The notes beneath the pieces were generated by a model that saw only the letters and a list, made by a program, of their open reading frames with translations, was not told the origin of the DNA and made no database searches. The position numbers and the translations under genes were made by a program. DNA of 64,000 nt from contig CM074697.1 of assembly GCA_037367355.1 (NCBI GenBank), forward strand, positions 4,216,001-4,280,000, given 5' to 3'. The stretch is from Neoscytalidium dimidiatum (Eukaryota > Ascomycota > Dothideomycetes > Botryosphaeriales > Botryosphaeriaceae). Shown piece by piece: positions 11,449 through 22,435 of this stretch (the first letter of the stretch is position 1; every line of letters starts with the position of its first letter).

Positions 11449-14442
11449 TACCTCTTTATAGTAATTTCTAAGCTTTCTATATTATTATAGTTTTACTCTC
11501 TACTCTAGAAGCGCTCTATAATAGTAATTAATTTTCTACTTTAGATAAGGCTTTAAGAGTCGGTAATTAACTCTAAGAAGGATATATTTTAGAGTCTTTA
11601 CGAAGACTATAGCTAGATAATAACTATTTTATATAAAAATTTAGCCTACTATCGTCTATAGAGGACGTAGTTCTCTATATAGAGCTTTCTTCTTTCTTCT
11701 AATTACTCTTACTTTTAGAACTTAAATCGATTATATTATTTAGATTAAGTATAATTAGTAGATACTCTATTAGAGATTCTACTACTTCTTTAGATATCTC
11801 TAGTATAAAGGTTTTTTTTTCGTAAGGCTAAAATCTTATTATTTCGTCGAAAGTAATATCTCGTATAATAATAACCCTTTAATCTAGTAGATACTATATT
11901 CGATAGATATTTTTAGAATTATAGCCGATTAAGTAGCCTACTAGGGCTCTATCTAATAGTTTATTAGATAACGTAATAGTTTTATTTAATATATAGGCCT
12001 TACTATCGTATACTTATAAATATATTAGCGAAGGCTTACTACTATATATTAACTCGAATAGAGTTTTCTACTTTAAGCGCCTACTAGGAGTTCGATTATA
12101 AATATAGACCGCTACGAAGTAGATTTCTAGCTATAGTTCTACTAGAAAGTTATCTTCTATTCGTAAGGCGCGAGCTTTAGTAGTAAGAACTCCTTTTAAT
12201 CGTTCTAAATATTTATTCTATTTAGAAGTATATAGTATAGAAGCCTTCTAAGTAATTTCTTACTTTCTTATAGAGTTATAAAATATATAAGTTAAGGAGG
12301 TCTCGTTATTAGAGTGAAAGAATACGACTTTCTACTTAAAACGAGTTTAAATTAACTAGAAGAACTTCTAAAGAATATTTACGTATTAGTATTTATTTAT
12401 ATATAAACGAATAAGTATATAGTTCGTTACTATATATTCTAGATATATAATATATCTATATTTATTATACGCGTCTATTATAATAATTATATTAAATAAG
12501 ACGCGAAAGAAGAATTCTAATAACTATTCTTTTTTTTTTTCTAAACGTAAAATAATTTAGTACGCTTTCGTTTTTATATATATATTATAGTATAATTTCT
12601 AATTTAATTAAGGTTTAATTTTAGCTTCTTAAGCGACTTTAGAGAGGTAAGTTATTACTCCTCTATCTATATAAGCTATAATCTTATATTAGTAATTAAT
12701 TAGAAGCTTTTTAGTAGTTATAATAGCTAGAGCGTAGCTCGTATTTAGTAAAGTTAACTTCTAGTAGTATTTAATAAAGTAGATATCGTTTTCTACTATA
12801 ATATTATAGAAGGTAGACCGATCTACTATCTTATATATATGTCTTTTACTAGCGTCTATTAAATAGCCTAATTTCTTAATAGTTCGGATTAAGATAAGAT
12901 TTGCTAATATATTAGATACGTAATAAACGTTCTTAAGAAGTATTTTAACTTTCTTACTATTTCTTTATACTATAACTAGTACGTCTACGTAGCTTTTAAT
13001 TAGTTAAAATCCGCTATCTAAAATAACGTATTTACCGTTTACTACTAGGCGAATATTTGTAAGTCGTTATTTTATATATTTATAGTAAATATAAGCGTTT
13101 AAGCTAGTATCTATAATCTATAAGAGCTATATTATAGTAGAACCTTATTTTTAAGCTAAGAAAGCTATTAGTATCGTCTTTACTATAGCTACGAGTAATC
13201 TAACTTCTATAGTTAGTACTATAGACTTCTTTTAATTAAGAATTCGTTTATTCTTTACTAGTACTATATCGACTTTCGCCTTAAGTTTAGAATTTCTAAG
13301 TACGTTATTAACTTTCTCTACTATCTTCTTACGTAGTTACTAATTCGTAGAACGAATAGATAGATTAATATAATAGTATATAGAGTACTAATAGTACTTA
13401 TTATAGAGGTATTTTAGCTTCCTCTATCTTAAAGAATAGCCCCTAAATTCTACTAAGAAGGCTTATTTAGATTACTTATATAGGTTTTCTTTTAACTCTA
13501 CCTCGGTTTTATACTATTTATATATTATAATAATACTATAGTCTAATAAGAGGTTATTCTTAAGTAGTATTCGTTAGTTTAAGGCGTAGATTTCGTCGTA
13601 CTTCTAAAATATTACTAGAAAGGCTATACTAGTATACTTAGTAGTTATAAAAGTAAGGTTATTTACTTCTATACGAAATATCTATTCTTTCTATTTATCT
13701 ATCTATAAGAGGACGTTTTAATAAGTAGATAGTATCTAAAGCTTCGTATATTCTATATATAGTTATTTAATAATACTATCTTCTAGTAGTACTACTCGTT
13801 TCTAAAGAATACGAAGTAGCGTCTATAGATAATAATCCTTAACTCTTTTAAGAACTAGTTAGTATTAACGTTTAATTAAGTTAGTAATAACCTTAGATAG
13901 CTATAAAATACGGTTCTTAGCCTTTAAATAGCGTAAGAGATTCCGTTTATATTCTACTTTAAGTTTATTATTCGACTATAGATTAAGATTTAATAATAAG
14001 GAGCCTTATATAGCTAAATTTAGGCTTAGTATAGGTTCCTCTAGTTACGTTAGCTTATTAGGCTTACTAGGGTTAATATATTCGAATATTTTATCGGATT
14101 TCGCCTTAATTCTAATAGTATTAATCTAGTCTTTCTATTTATTAGGGCTAGTTAGTATAACTAGTATACGTAAGGCTATTATAGCGTATATACTAATATT
14201 TAACTAGCCTTATATAGCGTAGTCTATACGTAAAGAAAGCGTTTCTTAATAAAATAACTAAAGAGCTTCGTACTTTTAGGTTCGAAGAAGGTATACGACT
14301 CTCGATTAAGTACTTAAATACTAGATAGTAGTAGTAGTAGAATATACTAATACTATCGTATATATTATTACCTAGATACTATAGGTTAACTTATATATAT
14401 ATATTACTCGGAAGGTATTAATACGCGGGCCGGGCTTATAAC
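11449..14442 (-). pseudogene. Copia gag-protease-integrase part
   Basis: This is the N-terminal half of the Copia polyprotein on the minus strand. Near 11,840-12,200 the translation reads, with stops, AVYIYNRTPSRRLK, KTLFELIYSSKPSL, KLLDRALVGYLIGYNSKNIY and RDITFDEI. This is the standard linker following the Copia integrase core. At the 3' end of the tract, 14,424-14,442 is complementary to the middle of an initiator-tRNA-Met (reverse complement GTTATAAGCCCGG), the usual half-tRNA primer site, one TpG-to-TpA change away. Stops every 20-30 codons show it is dead. Confidence 0.8.
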
Positions 14443-14650
14443 TATTAAACTAGTTAGTTAATAGGATACTATATTAAGTAGTAATAATTAGTAGAATAAA
14501 TAAATTAGCATACTAGTAAAAAATACCGAATAAGGGTGATTATATATATTTAGTATACGCTAATAAGTAAGCGAAATTAGTGGCGGAATTAAGTGTGAAA
14601 GGAACGTGCTATAATGGAAAAAACAATAACTGCAACACCAGTGTTTGACA
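14443..14650 (-). repeat. Copia LTR, right copy (5' LTR)
   Basis: This 208-bp copy is heavily RIPped on its inner side and intact on its outer ~45 bp, where TG/CA survive and the canonical terminal CA is kept (GTGTTTGACA). It is followed by the GTCGC target duplication at 14,651-14,655. Confidence 0.9.
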
Positions 14651-14655
14651 GTCGC

Positions 14656-15112
14656 AGAACACTAGGTGACTTAGACTATGAGACGCGGCAGTGGCGTAAC
14701 TTTCTGAGATTAGACGAAATATCCTGGCTCCGTTGCCACGTGTTTCAGGGGCAGGTTCTCTTTCCGGCTAGAACACATATTGTGATGGCGTTGCAAGCGG
14801 CTAGAATGCTAGTTAGTAGCCGTGCAGTTCGACTTTTCGAGCTACGCGACGTTTCAATTCATAAGGCGCTTGTAATCGACCATTGATCCAGCAGGCATTG
14901 AGATTTTATTCACACTCCGGCTGCTAAACGGCGAATTTCGAGCAAAAATAAGTGGGAAGGACGTTCTTCAAGCCGAGTTCTCCAGGTACGCTAATTTGGA
15001 TGAATCAGATGACGAGCTGGAGAAGTTGGCTTGTGGCATCGTTGTCCTGCATTTGGGCGAGAGCACTGGCCAGGAGCTGCCGCATGTCGAATCCACACGG
15101 CATAACTTTACT
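14656..15112 (+). pseudogene. Polyketide synthase remnant, dehydratase part
   Basis: This is the continuation of the PKS cut by the Copia element. Translation gives QWRNFLRLDEISWLRCHV, FQGQVLFPARTHIVMAL and LRDVSIHKALVIDH, the N-terminal hotdog of a polyketide dehydratase (family HxxxGxxxxP region is altered: CHVFQGQVLFP has Cys before the His). A stop and one-base shift occur near 14,885, after which DPAGIEILFTLRLL, AEFSRYANLD and VVLHLGES follow in another frame to a stop at 15,112. Methyltransferase, reductase and carrier domains are absent. The end overlaps the 3' end of the minus-strand questin-oxidase-like gene, so the rest of the PKS was deleted at or near 15,110. Confidence 0.85.
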
Positions 15113-16538
15113 GTCTAAGTGGTACCGAATTCCAACCATCCGGCGTGTTTCCGACCCACCGCGGCCCACCGGCTTCGAAGCTATCCATAGCTAGATGTGC
15201 GACCTTCAACCACATCTCATCTCCCCTAATCGGGAACCTTTTCTCTATCTCGCCGGCATCATGGACGTTGGATGCTGACGCTTTCTCAAGATTTACACAT
15301 ACTTGAGATGCGCTTGCTAGGGCCCGAAGCAGTTTAACCACGTGCCCTTCGTCAGGAAGCGCGACCGCACGCTCAAATAGCCCATCCCAGGTCTGGGAAG
15401 GCACTTGGGGAACGTAGGCGCTGATTTCGCTGATGCGAAGTTCGGGCGCATGGCGGGATGCGTATATGGCAATGTCGATACGAGCCTTCCACTCGAGGAG
15501 GCGGGCCTGTTGAGAGCGTGTAATGAACGCGCATCTCTGGAAAGCAGTCTGGAAGATTGATGCAGTGACGCAGTGGATGGAAAAAAAGTCAAGCTTGGGT
15601 ATATGTGATAAATTCTGACTGGCAGCGCAGAAGTAAGCTGCGGCATGGCAAGTTTCAGAGATTAGTCTCCTGCGTTGTTGCAAGATGATCTGGTACTCAA
15701 CCAAGAGGAGCCAACTCACCTGTGACATTCATCATTTCTGCGCTTTTAAGTTCGATGTCGTCCTCGGTGACAATGTAGTGACCGGAAATATCGCTCAGTT
15801 CGTTGCCAGCATAAGCAAGCAGACCATCCGGGATCAGCCTGCCGTCCCACGCAGATCCAGGTGCGAGTTTCTCCATACGACGAACTCTGCCGAGGACTTC
15901 AACGAGCGTGGTTTTCTGGGCTTCAGCGGTGCCCTCAGGTGTCGACCTGACCCGGTTCGCCACAGCCTCCGCGCGCAGGAGATAGTCCAAGATTGCGCTG
16001 TCGTGAACAGCACAATGAGCCAGCGCTTCGGCAATTATAGCTGGCTGTTCGAACTCGACGCCAAACCCAAGGTAGATGTAAGGATGAATCACACCGGCTA
16101 AGAGCCGGGCAAGCATGTGGTTGGCACGAGCGTCCTTACGGAAAAGGTATTCCTGCACCACATCTTCCCAGCCACGAGCATTAATCTCATCCTGAAAGAA
16201 GATGAGATACTCACGATAATAGTTTCCATCGCCAAGATGCCTCGCGAAGTGCTCGGCCTTACGCATATCCAGAGATTCGTTTTCTTTGAGGACAATCGGA
16301 CGTTGGCAGCTTTTGTCCACTGCATACCTTGTTTCGACTTGCTCAGCGGAAGCGCCAAGGGCGTAAAGAGTGAGTAAATGATGAGAGATATGGTTCTAAG
16401 GGCCTCGTTAGTCTGATTATTCACACGCCATCCAGAAAAATCGCATACGTGAAAGCCTTTGTCGTTGAAAAAGCAGTGGTGAATATTAAGATTCTCTTGC
16501 AACAGCTGCGAGACCTTCTGTGCTGTGTCCTCTCTCAA
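15108..16538 (-). CDS. Questin oxidase-like Baeyer-Villiger enzyme (DUF4243/GedK family)
   Basis: Members of this family open anthraquinone-type rings, as in questin to desmethylsulochrin. Three exons are proposed on the minus strand: 16,449 upward (start unresolved), 15,716-16,395 and 15,108-15,669 (or 15,666), with 53-bp and about 46-bp introns (AAC-CAT acceptor CTTAG; second donor GTTGGC is unusual but keeps frame). Hallmarks are HHCFFNDKGFH then NHISHHLLTLYALGAS across intron 1, FFQDEINARGWEDVVQEYLF, HPYIYLGFGVEFEQPAIIAE, DFFSIHCVTASIF and RLLEWKARIDIAIYASRHAPEL. About 443 residues are seen, near family length. The N-terminus is a problem. The only nearby ATG (16,600-16,602) reads MAGYNRIYLD in a different frame from FYQVSPLRED, so a one-base shift or unseen intron exists. 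It may be a recent pseudogene or use another start. It shares an intergenic region with the FAD monooxygenase. Confidence 0.8.
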
Positions 16539-16602
16539 CGGCGAAACTTGATAAAACTGGTTTCTCTTGTCTATCCAGGTAAATTCTATTGTACCCCGCC
16601 AT

Positions 16603-17688
16603 GTTTTCTAGAAGATCTTGCTCGACGATAGCGTTGTCGAGGATGGCTTCGAAGATCTGTGGTTACTCTCTTGTTTGTCGCGTTATCTTAAGGCCTTTGA
16701 AAGTGATTTGGCAGTTCAGAGACGTACCTGAGTCGTGGCTATGCCTGTTGGACTGATATATTAGGAGAGGATAGACAGGTATGTATGGACAGCGTTGGGT
16801 TTTGGTGAATGGAGGGTAGTAGGGTCAGAAAAGATGTAGATTCTGCCTATCTCCTGTGAGGTAGGTAAGCTGGGTTATATACATAAATGAGTTCGTGAAT
16901 AACTAAGCATGATAGAAGCCGATGTTGCTATCCGAAGCTTGTGAAAATGAGGAGTAATGAGGAGGTGGCAGAGAGTAGACGCTGCTAATGCAGTGACTGA
17001 GGTAGTTAGGCAAGATAGTTTAATAGCTGTGCCCGCTTGATATGTTCGAATAGTATTCCACCAAAAAGCGAACAGCGGCATCATCGGTTCGGTATTCGCT
17101 GTGACGTGGCGTTCTTCGGCCGAGGACAGGAGGGGTGACATCGTGGAGATAGGAAGACGGATGGACCGGCATTAAGGCTGCCAATTGTGCACACGTCCCA
17201 TCTTTTGGTGGGCCACTCGGCAGGGTTCCGGACCTGAAAAGGGTTGACTCTGGAAGCCTAGTACGTTGCCTCATTTAGCTGTTGTGCTCAGGCCACGTCT
17301 GCCACGGAAATGCCTCACTTGATTCTGTGTAAGACTTTATATGTGAGCACACTAGTAGGTACCAGGCGGCCGATAGACCCTGTTGCATGTTCCGGATGTG
17401 TCAATGATCTCTCCTGTCCGATGCACGGAGCAGCTCGGACTTGAAGGAGCGAGACGGACTTCCACGGAGCAAGAACGGACATCATATCACCGAACCCCCG
17501 AAACTCCGACACGGCCTCCGTACTCATGCCGAAGCCACTTACGATGGTCACTCTAGTTCATCTGAGACAGATATACATGCCGAGAGCCACACCCATACAT
17601 ATGCTCAGTATACCGGATGAAATGCACCTCATTCTATAACAGAGCACCTCTGCTTCAGCGTTCATCATTCTTGACTCCAACATCGATC
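16603..17688. other. Divergent intergenic region between two cluster genes
   Basis: About 1.1 kb lies between the questin-oxidase-like gene (-) and the FAD monooxygenase (+). Base composition is ordinary, with both CpA and TpG present. No open frame here has recognisable motifs. It probably holds the two divergent promoters. I cannot identify a specific binding site with confidence. Confidence 0.5.
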
Positions 17689-19086
17689 ATGAGCCTCGAT
17701 AATCACGTCTCAGTTGCCATTGTTGGCGGCGGCGTTGCCGGACTGACGCTCGCAAACATCCTCGAACAGGCCGGAATATCGTTTGCTCTATGGGAATCCC
17801 AAAATCAGATAGCACCTCCGGCAGGAGCTAGTGTAGGTTTGATGCCAAACGGGCTACGCATTCTGGATCAGGTCGGAGTCATCCACAAAGTCGAGGAATA
17901 TGCCGTACGTCATGACTGCTGGGAACATCGTGACGCGGATGGCACGAGCTACTGCACCTTGACCGCAATGCGATCCTATCCTGAATTGTATGTACTCCGG
18001 ATTATGCTTACGAATGCTTGCTAAAGCCAGGGTCTGCAGGTATGGATACAATGGTTTCTTCATGGAGAGACAGCGAATGCTGGAGATTCTCTATGAGAAC
18101 ATCGAAGATAAGAGTAGCGTCCATTCCGGAAAGCGGGTCGTATCTGTGCAAAGCTTCGAAACGCACGCTCTGGTCACAGCGACAGACGGGACGCAGATGA
18201 GTTGCGATATTGTTGTCGGCGCAGATGGTGTGCATAGCGTGATCCGCCAGCAGATTCATGCCGTATTGCCAAGCCTCCAACTACCTCCAGATTGTATGTG
18301 GTGCAATAGACCATCTGTTTTCGGTATCTAAGAGAGTTTCGCTGATTTGTGTGTTTAGATTTCGCTTCAAAGTACGCCTGTGTCTATGGGATTTCCGAAG
18401 CCCTGCCGCAAATCGGGTCAGGCCGTATTTTCACTATCTACCAATCCGGAGCCTCGTTGCTAATCTTTTCGGGCATTGGGGGAATCCTCTACTGGTTCAT
18501 CTTTGAGGATCGGAAAAAGACAGTGCCGTTCACCGAGACAAAACGGTACGGTCACGATGACATCGAGAATGTCTTTGCCAAAGTTGCCAATGCCAGCATC
18601 AGCACGGGTGTCACATTTAGCGACATATTTCGGAACCGCCGAACTGCGATTATGACTGGCCTTGAAGAGGGTGTGGCGGTGAAATGGACGACTGGGCGTC
18701 TTGTTATCATGGGCGACGCGGCCCATAAGATGGTTCCCCACGCGGCCATGGGCGCCAACCAAGCGATGGAGTCCGCAGCGTGCTTTGCCAGCCATCTTCT
18801 CCAGCAGTGTTCCCATCCGAGAGTTGGCAGCACCCTACCGCAACGAATGTCGCAGTCTGTAGTGCAATCTTGTCTGGAAAAGTATGAACATGTGCGCAAA
18901 GCACGTATTACTGATGTTGTCGCAGGTGCCAGCTTTACATGTCGAGCGCAGTTGAAGACTGATGAAGTGGCGCTGGAGTTCATTTCCAAGCTGCCCAATC
19001 TTACAGACGAGATATGGTTAGCGAAGATGACCGATATACTCTCGAGTGCGGAGAAGATTGAGCCATGGAGAAACAGCGGTAGATAA
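17689..19086 (+). CDS. FAD-dependent monooxygenase, PaxM-like class A
   Basis: This is a flavoprotein hydroxylase/epoxidase of the type found in fungal meroterpenoid and indole-diterpene clusters. Exons 17,689-17,987, 18,040-18,293 and 18,359-19,086 (introns 52 and 65 bp, GTATGT donors, CAG/TAG acceptors) give 426 residues. Motifs in order: VAIVGGGVAGLTLANILE (dinucleotide-binding GxGxxG, residues about 8-25), GYNGFFMERQRMLEILYE (about 100), CDIVVGADGVHSVIR (DG motif, about 165) and GRLVIMGDAAHKMVPHAAMG (second FAD motif, about 300). An in-frame ATG at 17,617 would add 24 residues. I prefer 17,689 because MSLDNHVSVAIVGGG begins right before the nucleotide-binding fold, as is normal. The reading frame is intact and not RIPped. 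With the questin-oxidase-like gene and PKS remnant it suggests an orphaned tailoring pair. Confidence 0.9.
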
Positions 19087-20339
19087 ATTTCTTTGAAGAG
19101 CGGAAGATACATATATAAGCATAGCGAGTCTTTTAGGCGTACTCTATATAACGTATTTTACTTTTTTTATTTTGTACCTTTTACACGAAAGACCTTGTGA
19201 TCGTATACTATATAAAGAAGGTCAAACTAGAGAAACGACTGTCCCAGTTTCTGATATAAGTCTATTGCACCGCGAATGGCAAATCTGAGCAGTGTAAACT
19301 CTGACCGTTGAGTGACCCCTCGGTCATCAGCAAATCGATATTCTCACTCGTCGTTTTCTCCACTTCGATTCCTCCCTACGTTCCCCACACATAATCGAGC
19401 GCCACTAATGCATGCCTGTGTTGGGCCCTGGCTAAATTCTTCTTTCGGATGTCCATGGAAATCAGATCCTGAGGGTAGTGGCCAACCAAGTTCTCTCCGC
19501 AATCTTAAACCGTGTGTTTTGCGACACTCCTTTATCCACTCGGCCACTTGATCAGGATTGACCAGAGAGAGTTAACGCAGGGACGGCAATGCCAACAGAA
19601 CAATGGCGGCCGTCACCTGGACTTGGTCGAGAAGCATGTCGGTTCCATCTGCGAAATGGAGAGCCTCCTAAAAGTCGCCGGTAGGTAGAGAATATAGTAC
19701 TATCGAAAAGATTGACACATCCTACGTAATGCTATATTAGGCCATGAGGTGTAGGACCGTCTGGTAAAGACAGCAATCCTTTTCGCGCCGGATATTCTTT
19801 CGAGGCAAACCGAAACCAAAGCCTCAATCAGTCGCCGATTATTCGCATGTTTTCATTTACCGCTCGTTGGCGATTTTACGAGCGGCTACACTGAGTTTTA
19901 AGCTCAGGCGTGCGGTTAATGAAGTTGTCCTGGCAGCCAGTTCTTGCCAACCTGCTTCTCACCACGCTCCTGAAGCAGTTTATTGGCCATGTCTCGCACT
20001 GCACCTTTCGGGGGCGAAAATTCTCTCGAATCTAGGTTAAGGATAGGTTGGACAATTATTCTTTGAGTTGGGCTTATAATCGCGTCGTGAAGCGATCCCG
20101 TCGTGTCGTCGGCGCCATGTAGTTTCGGAGGCGTCGTATGCGCTTACGGCGCGGTCTTCGCTTTGAATTCGATTAAAATTGAAAGCTCCAATAGCAAAAG
20201 AGCGCTGCCTTCGTTATAGATTAGTTACATGTTGTGTTACTATTATATCGCGAAAAAATTAGAACGCGTCGTCTAAAGTTAGTCAGGGTGACCACTCGCT
20301 TGTAAACCACGTTATATAAAGTAATAATAGAAGAATAAA
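19087..20339. other. Intergenic, no convincing gene
   Basis: This is 1.25 kb of mostly unRIPped sequence that turns AT-rich and RIP-like beyond about 20,170. A minus-strand TGGCCGAGTGG at 19,536-19,546 matches a Pol III A-box exactly, but no B-box or cloverleaf follows. Short open frames here look random. Confidence 0.5.
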
Positions 20340-21671
20340 TTAGAACCCGTCCTGTATTAACAAAACATTCTCCTCAAGCCAAGGCCTATACGCGTCCTTC
20401 GTCCATTCCGCCAACCGCCTCAGTGAGGCCACGAGCTGGTATACGCCGAGCACCGACCTGGTGGACCCCAGGCTTAGATGGCGGAAGATCCTGATCTCCG
20501 AGTCGTCTTGGAGCTCGGCGAGCATCAGCTTCCACTCGTGGCCCTGCACCATGACCAAGGGCAACGTTAGGAGCATAGAACCGGCGTTGGCCAGCCGCTG
20601 CAACCAGCGAAAGTGGGCGGATACCCACACGGCGAGCTGAGCGTTGGCCACGTCCTCCTCGACGGCGGCGCGCTTGGTCTCGATGCTCACGGCAATGGGC
20701 GAGAATCGGACGTGCTCGGCGGGCGTGTGATTGATCGCAGTAAGCTCCTCGTGGCGAAGCTTCGCGTAGACGCGCTTTGCCAGGAGCTTGTCGGACCTGG
20801 TATCCAGGACCATGGCGAAGTCGACCATCTTGGACTGCGTGGCCAGGCCGGCGGCCGAGGCGGGCAGCAGCGAATGGTCTTTGATTTGGGCCGTCGTGAT
20901 GCTGCGGTACCACACGGCCCTTTCACTACGGTCGCGTTCGAGAGCAAGCCGCAGCGCGCGCGAGTGGACCTCGTTATTCCAGTCTGCTTCGGACAGGTCC
21001 TCCTCCTCGCACTCTTTGGCAGCATCAATGAGGCTGTTCACCGCAGCCCACAAGGCCTCGTGCTCGGCACGCCGCTGCTCGCTATCATCGTCGTTGTTGT
21101 CGAAATCCAGATCATCGAGCAGGCCGTCGTCCAGGAGAGTGGCAGCACGATGCCTGACTGCGCTTGGGATCAGCCCGTTGCCGCGACCCACGCGCCGAAT
21201 GTCCTTGCACAGCTCTCGCACGTCGGCAGGCGCCTGGCCCGGTTTCTCGAGCGTCACCGCATGTACGTGTACATTCGACAGATGGAGGTCGGCCAGACGG
21301 CGCACTGGGCTGCGAAGCCGGCGGCTGCTGCTGCCGCCGCTCGTGGTCGAAGAGCGGCTCGGAGATGACGAATGCGCGGCTTGTTGGGGCGCGGCAGAGA
21401 AGGGCAAGAGGGTGGGGATCGGATTCATCGAGGGCGCTGGCGCTGGCGCTGCTCGAGGTGTCTCTTCTGCATCTTCGCCGGGCGCACCTCGCGGTGGTGT
21501 GGTTGGCGGGGCGTGTTTGCGCGGCGACTGGCGGCGCGACCGGCGCGGCGGCTCCGACATGTTGTTGCCCGAGACTTCGGCTAGACGTGGCCGTTTGTGA
21601 GGACGACGCTCGGACTCGTAGTCGGAGGGATCGTTAGGATGATTGTCGAGCCAGACGGTAATGGCGGACAT
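20340..21671 (-). CDS. Fungal PD-(D/E)XK nuclease-like domain protein
   Basis: This single-exon gene encodes 443 residues from the ATG at 21,669-21,671 (MSAITVWLDNHPNDPSDYE, the usual beginning of this lineage-expanded fungal family). An upstream in-frame ATG at 21,764 would add 31 low-complexity residues. The N-terminal ~130 residues are Pro/Ser/Arg-rich and disordered, with a KRPR basic patch that could be a nuclear signal. The C-terminal domain has WNNEVHSRAL (Glu about 235), KMVDFAMVLD (Asp about 284) and AVSIETKRA (Glu331-x-Lys333), followed by AQLAVWVSAHFRWL. These are the spaced acidic/Lys residues of the PD-(D/E)XK fold. Whether it cuts nucleic acid is unknown for the family. It is GC-rich and free of RIP although RIPped repeats begin about 230 bp upstream of its start. 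Members are often found beside transposons. Confidence 0.8.
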   Translation of the reverse strand: MSAITVWLDNHPNDPSDYESERRPHKRPRLAEVSGNNMSEPPRRSRRQSPRKHAPPTTPPRGAPGEDAEETPRAAPAPAPSMNPIPTLLPFSAAPQQAAHSSSPSRSSTTSGGSSSRRLRSPVRRLADLHLSNVHVHAVTLEKPGQAPADVRELCKDIRRVGRGNGLIPSAVRHRAATLLDDGLLDDLDFDNNDDDSEQRRAEHEALWAAVNSLIDAAKECEEEDLSEADWNNEVHSRALRLALERDRSERAVWYRSITTAQIKDHSLLPASAAGLATQSKMVDFAMVLDTRSDKLLAKRVYAKLRHEELTAINHTPAEHVRFSPIAVSIETKRAAVEEDVANAQLAVWVSAHFRWLQRLANAGSMLLTLPLVMVQGHEWKLMLAELQDDSEIRIFRHLSLGSTRSVLGVYQLVASLRRLAEWTKDAYRPWLEENVLLIQDGF

Positions 21672-21899
21672 CGCGATGAGTTGAATGTGCAGAGCCCTGG
21701 CAGGCAGTAGCGGCGGTAATGTTTCGTTACATTCAGTCGGCGGGGCAACTACGACCGGCGTCATATCGGCTAAAATCTAACTCTTCGCTCGAGAGCTCTG
21801 ACACCAAGTGTAGCCGATTCGGTACCCGATTCACACCGCCAGCCGGGTCGACCCCGTCGCCCACCCCAAATATCGGCCGGCCGATTCGAGGATCGAGGG

Positions 21900-22435
21900 C
21901 ATTTTATCGCGCGACGAAGCGTTCCTTCGCTCGTTTCGTCGCGCGACGAAGCGTTCCTTCTCGCGGCGACGAAGCGTTCCTTCGCCTACTTTGCTCCGCC
22001 CGTTTCGTCGCGCGACGAAACGTTTCTTCGCGCGGCGACGAAGCGTCTCGCGCCTACTTGCCCCGCCCGTTTCGTCGCGCGACGAAGCGTTCCTTCGCCT
22101 ACTTCGCTCCGCTCGTTTCGCTCGTTTCGTCGCGCGACGAAGCGTTCCTTCTCGCGGCGACGAAGCGTTCCTTCGCCTACTTTGCTCCGCCCGTTTCGTC
22201 GCGCGACGAAACGTTTCTTCGCGCGGCGACGAAGCGTCTCTTCGCCTACTTCGCTCCGCCCGTTTCGTCGCGCGACGAAGCGTTCCTTCGCCTACTTCGC
22301 TCCGCTCGTTTCGTCGCGCGACGAAGCGTTCTATCGGTTACTTATTTCGTCGCGCGATAAAGTGCCTTTCTATCTTCTCTTTTTTCTTACGAAGCGTTCC
22401 TTCGCGCGGCGACGAAGCGTTTCTTCGCCTACTTA
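21900..22435. repeat. CpG-rich palindromic tandem array, part 1
   Basis: Imperfect units carry the palindrome CGTCGCGCGACG followed by AAGCGTTCCTTC and CTACTTCGCTCCGC, in two unit types with and without a CGCGGCGACG insert. CpG is abundant but CpA and TpG are almost absent. The array resembles coding sequence in several frames (FRRATKRSF), but that is a by-product of the repeat. Confidence 0.9.

Larger units (their letters stand above)
839..14650 (-). mobile_element. Ty1/Copia LTR retrotransposon, RIP-degraded, interrupted by a Gypsy element
   Basis: The element is bounded by 208-bp LTRs and a GTCGC target duplication; without the nested Gypsy insertion it is about 5.6 kb, a normal Copia length. 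Coding is on the minus strand. The integrase-to-RT linker around 11,840-12,200 contains NRTP, LFELIY, GYLIGY and FDE. The reverse-transcriptase FFVDDII lies around 2,480-2,510. Stops are frequent in all frames and are of the TAG/TAA kind expected from RIP of Gln and Trp codons. The primer-binding site next to the 14,443 LTR resembles the half-tRNA-iMet site used by fungal Copia elements. It sits inside the dehydratase region of the PKS and inactivates it. It is itself dead. Confidence 0.9.

Noticed and set aside
19430..19560. tRNA-like element on the minus strand (exact A-box TGGCCGAGTGG, TTTAAGA anticodon-loop-like string)
   Set aside because: No B-box or foldable acceptor/T arms follow; at most a relic or coincidence.
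20613..21637. Plus-strand open frames opposite the PD-(D/E)XK gene
   Set aside because: Shadows of a GC-rich coding region; the minus strand has the recognisable domain.
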